DNA of 64,000 bases from CAVZQN01 sp963837395. GTDB lineage: Bacteria; Acidobacteriota; HRBIN11; JAKEFK01. The position numbers and the translations under genes are program-made. Location of the stretch: contig CAWINI010000004.1 of NCBI GenBank assembly GCA_963837395.1, positions 620,001 to 684,000 of the forward strand, in the 5' to 3' direction. Numbering within the stretch: the stretch's first letter is position 1; every line of letters begins with the position of its first letter. The notes beneath the pieces are model-generated. The model was not told the DNA's origin, searched no databases, and saw only the letters and a list, made by a program, of their open reading frames with translations. This document shows positions 24,652 to 31,565 of this stretch, in pieces.

Positions 24652-24658
24652 GCCGAAC
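24652..24658 (+). other. attC29 R'' core (GCCGAAC), separated from its body by IS110
   Basis: The R'' core directly precedes the IS110 left end. The attC body resumes at 26209 with AAGTCATTGCAGCCGACGCC. Confidence 0.85.
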
Positions 24659-24734
24659 GGATATATAGAAAGGGCACCCCTGAGTGTTAGTCTGTGGTTG
24701 AAGAAACTACAACTAACAACGGAGGAGATGCCCT

Positions 24735-25790
24735 ATGGACAAGATCAAGTATGTAGGAATTGACCTGCACCAATCAACCTGCCTGATTGCAGTACATGAT
24801 CAGCACGGCAAATCACAGACAGAAGCAATTGTTGAGACTCGCGCAGAAACACTTCGAGATTTTTTCAGTGGTTTAAGCGGTGCTATTCATGTTGCCTTTG
24901 AAGTTGGAACACAATCGGCTTGGCTGTATGAAATTTTAAAATCACAAGTAAGCAGCATCACTGTCTGTGATGTGCGGGATCACAAGCGCAAAGGAAATAA
25001 GACTGACCGTATTGACGCACACAAATTAGCGAACTGGCTTCGCCTTGGAGAATTAAAGGCAGTTTATCAAGGTGATCGAAACATTCGAAAACTGCGAGAT
25101 CTTGCACATGGTTATTTAGCATCGGTAAGCGATTCGATCCGAATCATGAATCGCATCAAGGCACTCTATCGTGGATGGGCAATTCGCTGCGCAGGACGCG
25201 ATGTTTATTACAAACGAAATCGCCAGCAGTGGCTTTCCAAATTCCCGATCAAGGAAAGCCAAATGCGAGCTGTTCTTTACTACAACCAATTAGATTTACT
25301 GAAAGAACATCGAAAAGAAATTAAAAAAGTCTTTTTGAAAGAAGCCAGACGTTATCCAATTCAAAAGATTTTGCGTGGCATTCCCGGATTTGGTCCAATT
25401 CGCGCAGCCTTTGTTATTGCTGTCATTGGCACTCCCCATCGTTTCCGTACTGAACGTCAACAGTGGACTTATAGCGGATTATCTGTAGTGATTCACTCCA
25501 CCTCTGATCATGAAATCATCGGTGATCGTATCGTCCGAAAACAGCACAAACATGCCACTCGCGGACTCACCCGCGATTACAATCGTATTCTGAAAATGGT
25601 TTTTAAGAGCGCAGCGGTGGAAGCAATCCGCAAGGAGCCAATGAAAACGTCCTACCGAATTAAAATTGCTAAAGGCATCCGTCCCGAAATGGCAATCTTA
25701 TCGATCGCTCGAAAACTTGCAACCATAACATTAGTCATTTGGAAGCGAGGTGAAAAATTTAATACTGCAAAAATGATTTCATCAAATTGA
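24735..25790 (+). CDS. IS110-family DEDD recombinase (transposase)
   Basis: A 351-residue protein preceded by GGAGGAG. The N-terminal RuvC-like DEDD domain has VGIDLH (Asp), VAFEVG (Glu), CDVRDHKR and KTDRIDAHKLA (Asp). The C-terminal Transposase_20/IS116-type domain has RGIPGFGPIRAAFVIAVIGTPHRF, RTERQQWTYSGLSV and the catalytic Ser region around HSTSDHEIIGDRI. Length and order match the family, and the gene looks intact. It would insert the element with a guide RNA made from its non-coding end. Confidence 0.93.
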   Translation: MDKIKYVGIDLHQSTCLIAVHDQHGKSQTEAIVETRAETLRDFFSGLSGAIHVAFEVGTQSAWLYEILKSQVSSITVCDVRDHKRKGNKTDRIDAHKLANWLRLGELKAVYQGDRNIRKLRDLAHGYLASVSDSIRIMNRIKALYRGWAIRCAGRDVYYKRNRQQWLSKFPIKESQMRAVLYYNQLDLLKEHRKEIKKVFLKEARRYPIQKILRGIPGFGPIRAAFVIAVIGTPHRFRTERQQWTYSGLSVVIHSTSDHEIIGDRIVRKQHKHATRGLTRDYNRILKMVFKSAAVEAIRKEPMKTSYRIKIAKGIRPEMAILSIARKLATITLVIWKRGEKFNTAKMISSN

Positions 25791-26000
25791 GCAATGGAAA
25801 GAAGGCACGCCAAAATTAACAGTGAATGCAGGCGTTGCGGAATTTTCCCATTGCTGTCCATCGAAGGAGAGTATCAAAGTGACTTGTCAGCCGGCTCTCC
25901 AATTACAGCCAGGCACCTGCCTAACGGTATGCCCCTTCGGATAAAACGGATAATAGCCGTTGGCCTTTGAGCCTCAAATAGAACTTTGGTTACCAAAATC
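25791..26000 (+). ncRNA. Candidate bridge/seek guide RNA of the IS110/IS1111 element
   Basis: Successive hairpins follow the transposase: GCAATGG/CCATTGC, then GGAGAG (25866-25871) pairing CTCTCC (25895-25900), then AACGG (25923-25927) pairing CCGTT (25957-25961). The second loop contains GTGACTTGT (25879-25887), complementary to ACAAGTCA(C) at the attC target. The third loop contains AACGGATA (25945-25952), identical to the left junction GAAC|GGATA. This matches the target-loop and donor-loop logic of guide RNAs known in IS110/IS1111 elements. The exact ends are not determined. Confidence 0.6.
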
Positions 26001-26204
26001 ATTTTCGGCTAAATCAGTAAACGAAATTTCCAGTACAAATAAACTGATTTACTAAATTAACGTCTGATAAAAACTTTCACTGAATAAAAGACCAATTTGG
26101 AATGTTGCCAACTTTTTCAGTAAAATGCGATAGTGCTCGGGGTGCTACGTTTCAAAAAAAACCCGATAAAGGAGAAGTATTTTTCTACTTGACTTCCTTT
26201 CATA
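26001..26204 (+). other. Distal right-end non-coding region of the IS110 element
   Basis: AT-rich, with a TAAATCAGTAAACG / CTGATTTACTAAATTAACG inverted repeat near 26010-26065, and no reading frame of note. It may hold the 3' part of the guide RNA and recombinase binding sites. Confidence 0.5.
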
Positions 26205-26208
26205 GAAC

Positions 26209-26308
26209 AAGTCATTGCAGCCGACGCCTCCTGCGCCTCTTCAGTCACCCGCTTTGCAATTGGTAAAAATTCATTTTTGAAAAAGAAAACATAAATCGGC
26301 TATGATCG
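26209..26308 (+). other. attC29 body, right half lost
   Basis: Family-D left arm and centre (TTGAAAAAGAAAACATAAAT, TATGAT) up to about 26308. The right arm and R' are absent and the sequence continues directly into the cassette 30 gene. A deletion fused them. Confidence 0.8.
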
Positions 26309-26327
26309 ATTCATTTTTCTTTCGCTT

Positions 26328-26816
26328 GTGCCAAATAGGGCAAAAGCATGCCAATGCATAACGATCGAACCCTCAAAGGTTTTGGAAGAGCATGTATCCG
26401 CCGAGGACTCGGGCATGGGCTACCTAGAATTTTTTGTTGGGACAGTAATTGATGTTCGTATCATCAAAGTTCCCACTGGTGAAAAAGATTCATTCCAGCT
26501 TGTTAATGTGGCGCAGCTAATCGTTGATCGACTTTGGCTTGGAAAACATCAATGGCGCAAGACAGTTTATACAAGCCACTACGGAACTGCGTGCGGCATA
26601 GATTTTAAAGTTGGCGAAAAGTACCTTATCCAAAGCGAAGAGGACCATGAACTACTTACACAATTGCAACTGTCGGAGATTGAATCTGACGCGATAATAA
26701 CTAACCGCGGTGTGAGCGCTTTGTTTGATAAGAATGATGCTGCTGTGATAGATCAGTTTGACAAAGAATGGAAGCGTTGGATCCCAACGATTAAGCTTGA
26801 CAAAAGCGCCCCCTAA
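26328..26816 (+). CDS. Cassette 30: Cys-motif protein resembling the TIMP/NTR-like family, N-terminus disrupted
   Basis: About 162 residues from a GTG at 26328. The segment ACQCITIEPSKVLEEHVSAED..YLEFFVGTVIDVRIIK resembles secreted proteins that begin with a Cys-x-Cys after the signal and then an OB-like FxGxV strand, a pattern I associate loosely with NTR/TIMP-like folds. The expected signal peptide is damaged: a hydrophobic stretch (FIFLSLV) lies upstream in frame but without a good start codon. The stop is inside the R'' core CCCTAAC. The 5' end of the cassette was lost in the attC29 deletion. Confidence 0.5.
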   Translation: MPNRAKACQCITIEPSKVLEEHVSAEDSGMGYLEFFVGTVIDVRIIKVPTGEKDSFQLVNVAQLIVDRLWLGKHQWRKTVYTSHYGTACGIDFKVGEKYLIQSEEDHELLTQLQLSEIESDAIITNRGVSALFDKNDAAVIDQFDKEWKRWIPTIKLDKSAP

Positions 26817-26994
26817 CAAGTCGTTTGAGCGGACAACACCCGCGTCTCAATCAGTCTTGTTGCTTGCATAAAACTGAAATGCATTTTTGCTTATACAAAA
26901 GTTTTTCGGTTATCATCATCTGTGCTGGTGAAGAGTAGCAAGCAGCAAGCCTTCACTCGCCTGCGGCTGTTGCCGCCGAACTTTAGCGTCAGCG
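26811..26994 (+). other. attC30 (family C, 184 bp)
   Basis: R'' CCCTAAC overlaps the cassette 30 stop; R' is degenerate, GTCAGCG. Centre with TTGCTT-N18-TATCAT. Confidence 0.82.
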
Positions 26995-27027
26995 CGCACA
27001 ATGTCACTTCAATGGTAGGAGAGTTAT

Positions 27028-27643
27028 ATGAGAAAACTCATTGCGTCCACGTTCATATCACTGGACGGTGTTATGCAGGCGCCAGGAGGACCGGACGAAG
27101 ATCCAACCGAAAACTTCCCGTTAGGTGGTTGGACCTTCGCTTTCGAAGACGAAGCAATGGATCTTTCTGCGGCAGGTTTCGATGGTAAAGATCGAGAGCT
27201 TGTACTCGGACGCAAAACTTACGAAATATTTGCGGCCTATTGGCCTTACCAAACAGAAGATAATCCGATTGCGAGGACGTTCAACGCGACAAAAAAGCAT
27301 GTAGCGTCCCGCACGTTGAAATCATTGCAATGGCATAATTCGTCGGTCCTTGGCAGTGATGTCGTTTCTGCCATAACCGCGCTCAAGGGGCAGTCCGGAC
27401 ACGACCTTCAAATCATTGGCAGTGGCAATCTGATTCAGACGCTGCAAGCCGCATCACTCATTGACGAATACAATGTATGGACACTACCCGGTAGTTCTTG
27501 GCCGTGGAAAGCGATTGTTTGAAAATGGTGCAAGGCCAGGTGCGTTGCGGCTCGTGGCTTCGAAGGTTTCAACAAGTGGCGTTGTGATGAACACCTATGT
27601 TGCAGCTGGAGACATTCGATTTGGCACAGTTGGCCAATCCTAG
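27028..27643 (+). pseudogene. Cassette 31: RibD/dihydrofolate-reductase-like protein, frameshifted
   Basis: The ATG at 27028 follows TAGGAGAG. The frame gives MRKLIASTFISLDGVMQAPGG, then LVLGRKTYEIFAAYWP and HDLQIIGSGNLIQTL, the fold shared by RibD C-terminal and DHFR-like reductases. After DEYNVWTLP the frame shifts near the CCC at 27488-27490 and continues as VVLGRGKRLFENGARPGALRLV to 27643. Removing one C restores about 204 residues. In this family such proteins may reduce pteridine-like substrates, and DHFR cassettes are known from mobile integrons, but trimethoprim resistance is not implied. Confidence 0.78.
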
Positions 27644-27720
27644 CCGAGCGCGAAAGAATTGACCCGGCGCGCAAAGATGGCTACGGATGCGATGTGAATA
27701 TTCTGTCTACAAACTGTGCG

Positions 27721-27783
27721 CGCTAACAATGCGCTGCAGCCGAAGCGTCCTTCGGCGGCGCGGCTTGAGTTCCAACGTTAGGG
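27721..27783 (+). other. attC31 (family G, 63 bp)
   Basis: R'' CGCTAAC, R' GTTAGGG. Short hairpin CAGCCGAAGCGTCC / CGGCGGCGCGGCTTGAG, similar in size to classical mobile-integron attC and unlike all others here. Confidence 0.82.
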
Positions 27784-27805
27784 CGCACGCGACTCGGAGG
27801 AGATT

Positions 27806-28276
27806 ATGGATACGCAAACATTGATAGCTACTTTAGAGGCCGCACCCGGCATTATCATTGGCCTCATCCGCGAGGTAGCGCCCCAGAACCTTAAGCGCCG
27901 CCCTACGCCGAACAAGTGGTCCGCTCACGAGCATGCCTGCCACATATCTACCGGGCAGGCGACATTTCTCTCACGCCTGAAGTTGATGCTCTCTGACCCG
28001 TTCCCCAAAATAAAGTCTGTGGAACCATCACCGGACGAGGAGGCCGGCTCACTACTGAACGTTGATCTGGACGAAGCGCTGGGCCGGTACGTGCGAGAGC
28101 GGGCGCTGGTCGTTAAGCGGTTGAAGGAACTATCCGCAGAGGATTGGGAGCGGACGGCCGAGCATGAGGCGTTCAGCCACTACTCGGTGTATATAATGTT
28201 CAGACACCTGCTGATACATGAGATGCTTCACGCATACAGGATAGATGAGCTGATGCTGAAAAAGGATTGGGAGTAA
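27806..28276 (+). CDS. Cassette 32: DinB-family protein
   Basis: A 156-residue four-helix-bundle protein of the DinB/YfiT-like superfamily, with GGAGGAG just before the ATG. Three metal-binding histidines can be assigned to NKWSAHEHACHI and FRHLLIHEMLHAYRI. Members are metal-dependent transferase-like proteins, some in bacillithiol or mycothiol chemistry, most unassigned. This gene is clearly GC-richer than the other cassettes, as is cassette 31, suggesting separate origin. Confidence 0.85.
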   Translation: MDTQTLIATLEAAPGIIIGLIREVAPQNLKRRPTPNKWSAHEHACHISTGQATFLSRLKLMLSDPFPKIKSVEPSPDEEAGSLLNVDLDEALGRYVRERALVVKRLKELSAEDWERTAEHEAFSHYSVYIMFRHLLIHEMLHAYRIDELMLKKDWE

Positions 28277-28292
28277 ACAACTGGCGTCGGGA

Positions 28293-28444
28293 CCGAATAA
28301 GCCATTGCAGCCGACGCATCCTGCGCTTCTTTAGCCCGCTTTGTAATTCGCAAACATACCTTTCTGAAAAAGAAAACTTGATAGAGCTATTATGTTTGTG
28401 CTGGGGAAATCTATCAAAGCGTGCGCCGTCAATCGGTGCAGTTT
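28293..28444 (+). other. attC32: degenerate, truncated end of the array (family D)
   Basis: R'' has decayed (CCGAATA). The left arm (GCCATTGCAGCCGACGCATCCTGCGC) and centre are recognisable, but the right arm stops at CAATCGGTGCAGTTT, immediately before the next ATG. No R'. This marks the end of the array. Confidence 0.75.
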
Positions 28445-28921
28445 ATGAGACCAAAATTTCAATCAAAACAAAATGTGATTATTGACGCTCCATTGGAAAC
28501 GGTATGGAATTTTAATCAAGACTTGTTAAAAATTGCCGATTATCATCCACGTGTAAATAAAGTTGATTTAATTTCCAACAAACAGTTTCGAGAGGCCGGT
28601 GTTTCTTATCAATGTCATTTAAAAGATGGTAAGAATACCTGTACTGAAAAAGATATTGAAATAGTTGCAATGCAAAAAATTGTTACAGTATTTCCTGAAG
28701 ACACAATGGGGCTGGCTAAATTGTTACCTGATTACCTCGTGGAATCGACTTTAACAAAGCTAGGAGAGACTTCAACCCAAATAGAAATCTCACACTTTTA
28801 TTCAAGCTCTACACTGAAAGTTTGGTTACTAAATATCATAATTAAGAGGAAAATCGCAAAAGAAACCCAGGAAACATTGAATGCAATGAAGCAACATATT
28901 GAAAATTGGTGCAAAAGATAG
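28445..28921 (+). CDS. SRPBCC/START-like family protein
   Basis: A 158-residue protein starting MRPKFQSKQNVIIDAPLETVWNFNQDLLKIADYHPRVNKVDLI, the characteristic N-terminal strand and helix of SRPBCC (polyketide cyclase/START-like) proteins, which bind hydrophobic ligands in a helix-grip cavity. The C-terminal helix is IAKETQETLNAMKQHIENWC. A GTG 24 bases upstream is in frame but lies inside the attC remnant, so the ATG is preferred. The ligand is unknown. It is the first gene after the array. Confidence 0.8.
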   Translation: MRPKFQSKQNVIIDAPLETVWNFNQDLLKIADYHPRVNKVDLISNKQFREAGVSYQCHLKDGKNTCTEKDIEIVAMQKIVTVFPEDTMGLAKLLPDYLVESTLTKLGETSTQIEISHFYSSSTLKVWLLNIIIKRKIAKETQETLNAMKQHIENWCKR

Positions 28922-28933
28922 ATCGGCTTAAGA

Positions 28934-29374
28934 ATGAACGCGAATCACATAATGACCAAAGGCATTCCTTCGTCTGAAGAATTACAATTTTTAGAAGATC
29001 GGATCTATGAATTCAATAGTGGTCAAACCGGAATAAATGATGGACGCTTGTTCGCTTTTTTTATTCGTGATGAACAGCAAGAGATCGTTGCAGGATTATC
29101 CGGTTGGACCTGGGCTAATGCTTGTGAAATCCGTGACCTCTGGGTCCATCCCAAATGGCGGGGACAAGGCTATGGTCGCAGCTTAATAGAATCGGCAGAA
29201 GAGGAAGCTCGCACGCGCGGATCCAGAGTGATTCTAATCACTAGTTATAGCTTTCAAGCTCCTGCCTTTTATCAAAAGTGTGGATATAAGCTTGTTTGGC
29301 TGTTGAATGATTTTCCGCCTGGTCATCAGAATTGTTACCTTGTTAAGAAGCTCACACCTAAAGTGGATATATAA
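28934..29374 (+). CDS. GNAT family N-acetyltransferase
   Basis: A 146-residue acetyltransferase. The acetyl-CoA binding motif A is LWVHPKWRGQGYGRSLIESAEEEA (about 75-98), followed by VILITSYSFQAPAFYQKCGYKLVW, the usual strand 5 and helix with Tyr. The acceptor substrate is unknown. Twelve bases separate it from the SRPBCC gene, so they may be cotranscribed. Confidence 0.92.
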   Translation: MNANHIMTKGIPSSEELQFLEDRIYEFNSGQTGINDGRLFAFFIRDEQQEIVAGLSGWTWANACEIRDLWVHPKWRGQGYGRSLIESAEEEARTRGSRVILITSYSFQAPAFYQKCGYKLVWLLNDFPPGHQNCYLVKKLTPKVDI

Positions 29375-29445
29375 AATATCTACAGAACTGGTAATTGTCT
29401 TATCACCACTTGTTAACTAAGATCGGCACATGAAGGAGATAAGCG

Positions 29446-29889
29446 ATGAACATTTCTAAACAATTCCTAATGGTATTATGTATTACCTTTATTGCCTTGA
29501 ATGTGGCAGTTGCGGAAATGCCGCTTGATCTTGCAAAAACCATAGAGGATTATCAACACGCCCAGGTCCACAACGATGTTATTACACTGGATAGACTTGT
29601 TACTGACGACTTTGTACTTGTGAACTCTGACTCGTCAGTGCAGAACAAAAAGTCGTTTCTTGAAGATTTCAATAAGCCGGGATTCAAAATGGAACCATAT
29701 GTGCTGGAACAAAAGGTAGAGAAGGTGTGGGACGATGCGGCAGTGGTCGGTGGAATTATGCTTTTAAAATGGACGCAAGACGGCAAACAACAATCACGAA
29801 AGCTTCGCATAGTCTACGTGTGGGCAAAAAAAGATGGTCATTGGCAAACTACATATGCCCAACTGACGCGAGTCCCCAATAACATTTAG
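29446..29889 (+). CDS. Exported DUF4440/NTF2-like protein
   Basis: A 147-residue protein with a signal peptide (about 1-23, FLMVLCITFIALNVAVA) and an NTF2-like cone fold of the DUF4440 type: IEDYQHAQVHNDVITLDRLVTDDFVLVNSDSSVQNKKSFLED, then VWDDAAVVGGIMLLK and RIVYVWAKKDGHWQTTYAQLT. It is preceded by GAAGGAG. Family members bind small molecules or are non-catalytic; the role is unknown. A second member lies at 31112. Confidence 0.85.
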   Translation: MNISKQFLMVLCITFIALNVAVAEMPLDLAKTIEDYQHAQVHNDVITLDRLVTDDFVLVNSDSSVQNKKSFLEDFNKPGFKMEPYVLEQKVEKVWDDAAVVGGIMLLKWTQDGKQQSRKLRIVYVWAKKDGHWQTTYAQLTRVPNNI

Positions 29890-30033
29890 CATTCGAAATT
29901 TTTATCGGCCGCTTCATAAAAGGTGAGTCTCGCTTGATAGCTGTGCTTACTCGAATGAGCTAATATGTTGATAGCGTGGCCGGGGTCGTAACTCCTTACA
30001 ACCTTTCCACTCACTCCAAAAAGGTGGTGCATT

Positions 30034-30618
30034 ATGAAAAAAGCACTTGCGTTCGCTGGAAAAGCATGTCTCACCGGTTTGATAATCATAATTCCTATTT
30101 ACCTTGCGATTTTACTTCTTCTCAAAGGAATGAAAACCGTTGTAGGTTTGGTGCGGCCATTCGCTCTCTTACTTCCGGAATGGATTCCGGCTGAAAAACT
30201 TTTGTCACTTCTATTAGTACTTCTGATTTGTTTCCTTATCGGAGTTGCTGTTCGCACGCGTGCCGGACGGCGGACGCGGGAGCAAATAGAAAAAAAATTT
30301 TTCGAAAGAATTCCAGGTTACGCGCTCCTGAGAAGTCTGACCCAGCAGATTACAAAAGATACCCAGGAAACGGCTTGGACACCTGCACTTGTAGAAATTG
30401 AAGAGGCTCTGGTACCAGCGTTCATAATTGAGGAGTTTGAAGATGGCCGTTTCACAGTTTTTGTCCCATCGATACCTACTCCGTTTGCCGGTGCTGTTTA
30501 CATTCTTGATGCGAAGCGAGTTCATCTGCTTGATGTTGCATTCACCGATGCGTTGAGAGTTGTGTCTAAGTGGGGATCAGGAGCCAGAGATCTTGCTCTG
30601 GCGATGGAAAAAAGATGA
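30034..30618 (+). CDS. DUF502 family membrane protein
   Basis: A 194-residue protein with two transmembrane helices (about 12-31 and 54-75) and a C-terminal soluble domain. Landmarks are the basic stretch RTRAGRRTREQIEKKFFERIPGYALLRSLTQQ, FVPSIPTPFAGAVYILDAKRVHLLDV and ALRVVSKWGSG, which are diagnostic of DUF502. Plant relatives (COV1) affect vascular patterning; the bacterial role is unknown. It overlaps or abuts the next gene. Confidence 0.9.
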   Translation: MKKALAFAGKACLTGLIIIIPIYLAILLLLKGMKTVVGLVRPFALLLPEWIPAEKLLSLLLVLLICFLIGVAVRTRAGRRTREQIEKKFFERIPGYALLRSLTQQITKDTQETAWTPALVEIEEALVPAFIIEEFEDGRFTVFVPSIPTPFAGAVYILDAKRVHLLDVAFTDALRVVSKWGSGARDLALAMEKR

Positions 30619-30635
30619 TCAGATGGAGTAATCGA

Positions 30636-31106
30636 ATGAAACATGCTTTGATTCTTTTCGCTTTCGTCATTTTGATTGCACCCGCAATACGCGCGGAAAA
30701 TGCTGCAACCGAACCAACACAAAACAAATCAGAATATGCGGATGTGTTAGCGCTTGAAGGAACTGCGAAAGAAGAAATCCTGGCGATTGCACGAATTCTT
30801 CGCGCCAAATCTGAAATGGCAATTGATCGTACCGAAGCCTCCAACGAGTTTTGTTTAAACTCTGGATCTGGAACCATGGTTCATTTTGCAAACGATCTCG
30901 ATTCAACTAAAGAAGACATCGTTTATGAATTTGATGCTTCAGAATTGATCAAGGCCGGACTCAATACTGACCAGTTGTTGAAATTGCCGCCGCTTGGAAA
31001 GATGGAACCCGGTAAGTGGTACTTCCTGCCGCAAGGCACGGATGATCCGCATCACAAACACAAAATGGCGAATCCGATGATCGCGATTGCGATCGATGTA
31101 AAGTAG
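30636..31106 (+). CDS. Secreted hypothetical protein
   Basis: A 156-residue protein. The ATG at 30636, after GGAG, gives a signal peptide (MKHALILFAFVILIAPAIRA); an alternative ATG at 30615 overlaps the DUF502 stop. The mature part has a helical segment (AKEEILAIARILRAKSEMAID) and then a strand-rich part (GSGTMVHFANDLDSTKEDIVYEFDASELI..KWYFLPQGTDDPHHKHKM) rich in His. No family is recognised. Confidence 0.65.
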   Translation: MKHALILFAFVILIAPAIRAENAATEPTQNKSEYADVLALEGTAKEEILAIARILRAKSEMAIDRTEASNEFCLNSGSGTMVHFANDLDSTKEDIVYEFDASELIKAGLNTDQLLKLPPLGKMEPGKWYFLPQGTDDPHHKHKMANPMIAIAIDVK

Positions 31107-31111
31107 AAACT

Positions 31112-31552
31112 ATGCGCGCTGCCTGGTTGTTTTGTTTTCTAATTGGACTATTCGGTAGTGCATATGCAGCTGACGTTGAAGCTGATAAAGCAGAACTATT
31201 GCGTCTTGAAAAAGTTTGGAATGATGCGCATCTAAATGGTGATGCAGAAGCGCTGGATGCATTGTGGGCCGATGATTTAACTGTGACCGTGCCAAAAATG
31301 CAAGTACTCACAAAGGCTGATGCACTTGCATTCGCGCGAAGTGGCAAAATGAAATTTCAGAGATACGAAACGACCGATGTTCAGGCAAGAGTCTATGGTG
31401 ATGCTGCAGTTGTAACCGGTCATCTGTTAAGAACTCGAAAAATCCAGGACAACGAAATATCGGATGATTGGAGATTCACTAAAGTTTATATCCGCTCTTC
31501 CGGCAAATGGCGAGTAGTATCATGGCAGGGATCTGAATCGATTCAAAAATAA
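31112..31552 (+). CDS. Exported DUF4440/NTF2-like protein
   Basis: A 146-residue protein with signal peptide MRAAWLFCFLIGLFGSAYA and an NTF2-like domain: LLRLEKVWNDAHLNGDAEALDALWADDLTVTVPKMQ, YGDAAVVTGHLLRTRK and DWRFTKVYIRSSGKWRVVSWQGS. It begins five bases after the preceding gene stops, suggesting cotranscription. Same family as the protein at 29446; function unknown. Confidence 0.87.
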   Translation: MRAAWLFCFLIGLFGSAYAADVEADKAELLRLEKVWNDAHLNGDAEALDALWADDLTVTVPKMQVLTKADALAFARSGKMKFQRYETTDVQARVYGDAAVVTGHLLRTRKIQDNEISDDWRFTKVYIRSSGKWRVVSWQGSESIQK

Positions 31553-31565
31553 TTCAATTTGAATA

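Larger units (their letters stand above)
24659..26208 (+). mobile_element. IS110/IS1111-family element inserted in attC29
   Basis: About 1550 bases between GCCGAAC and AAGTCATTGC, with GAAC at both junctions (24655-24658 and 26205-26208). Short imperfect subterminal repeats are TATAGAAAGGG and, inverted, CTATGAAAGGA. The short left end (76 bases) and long right non-coding end (about 415 bases) fit the IS1111 group. Targeting of attC is known for the IS1111-attC group described from other integrons. Confidence 0.88.
3495..28444 (+). mobile_element. Integron gene-cassette array, about 32 cassettes
   Basis: From attI onward, small genes all point away from intI and alternate with 63-187 bp imperfect palindromes bounded by RYYYAAC and GTTRRRY cores. 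Within each cassette the first bases (after G|TT) complement the R'' of its own attC, which defines each cassette independently. Two IS21-family copies and one IS110-family element interrupt the array, and the segment 19594-21908 is inverted. The array ends at a truncated attC before the SRPBCC gene. Confidence 0.93.
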
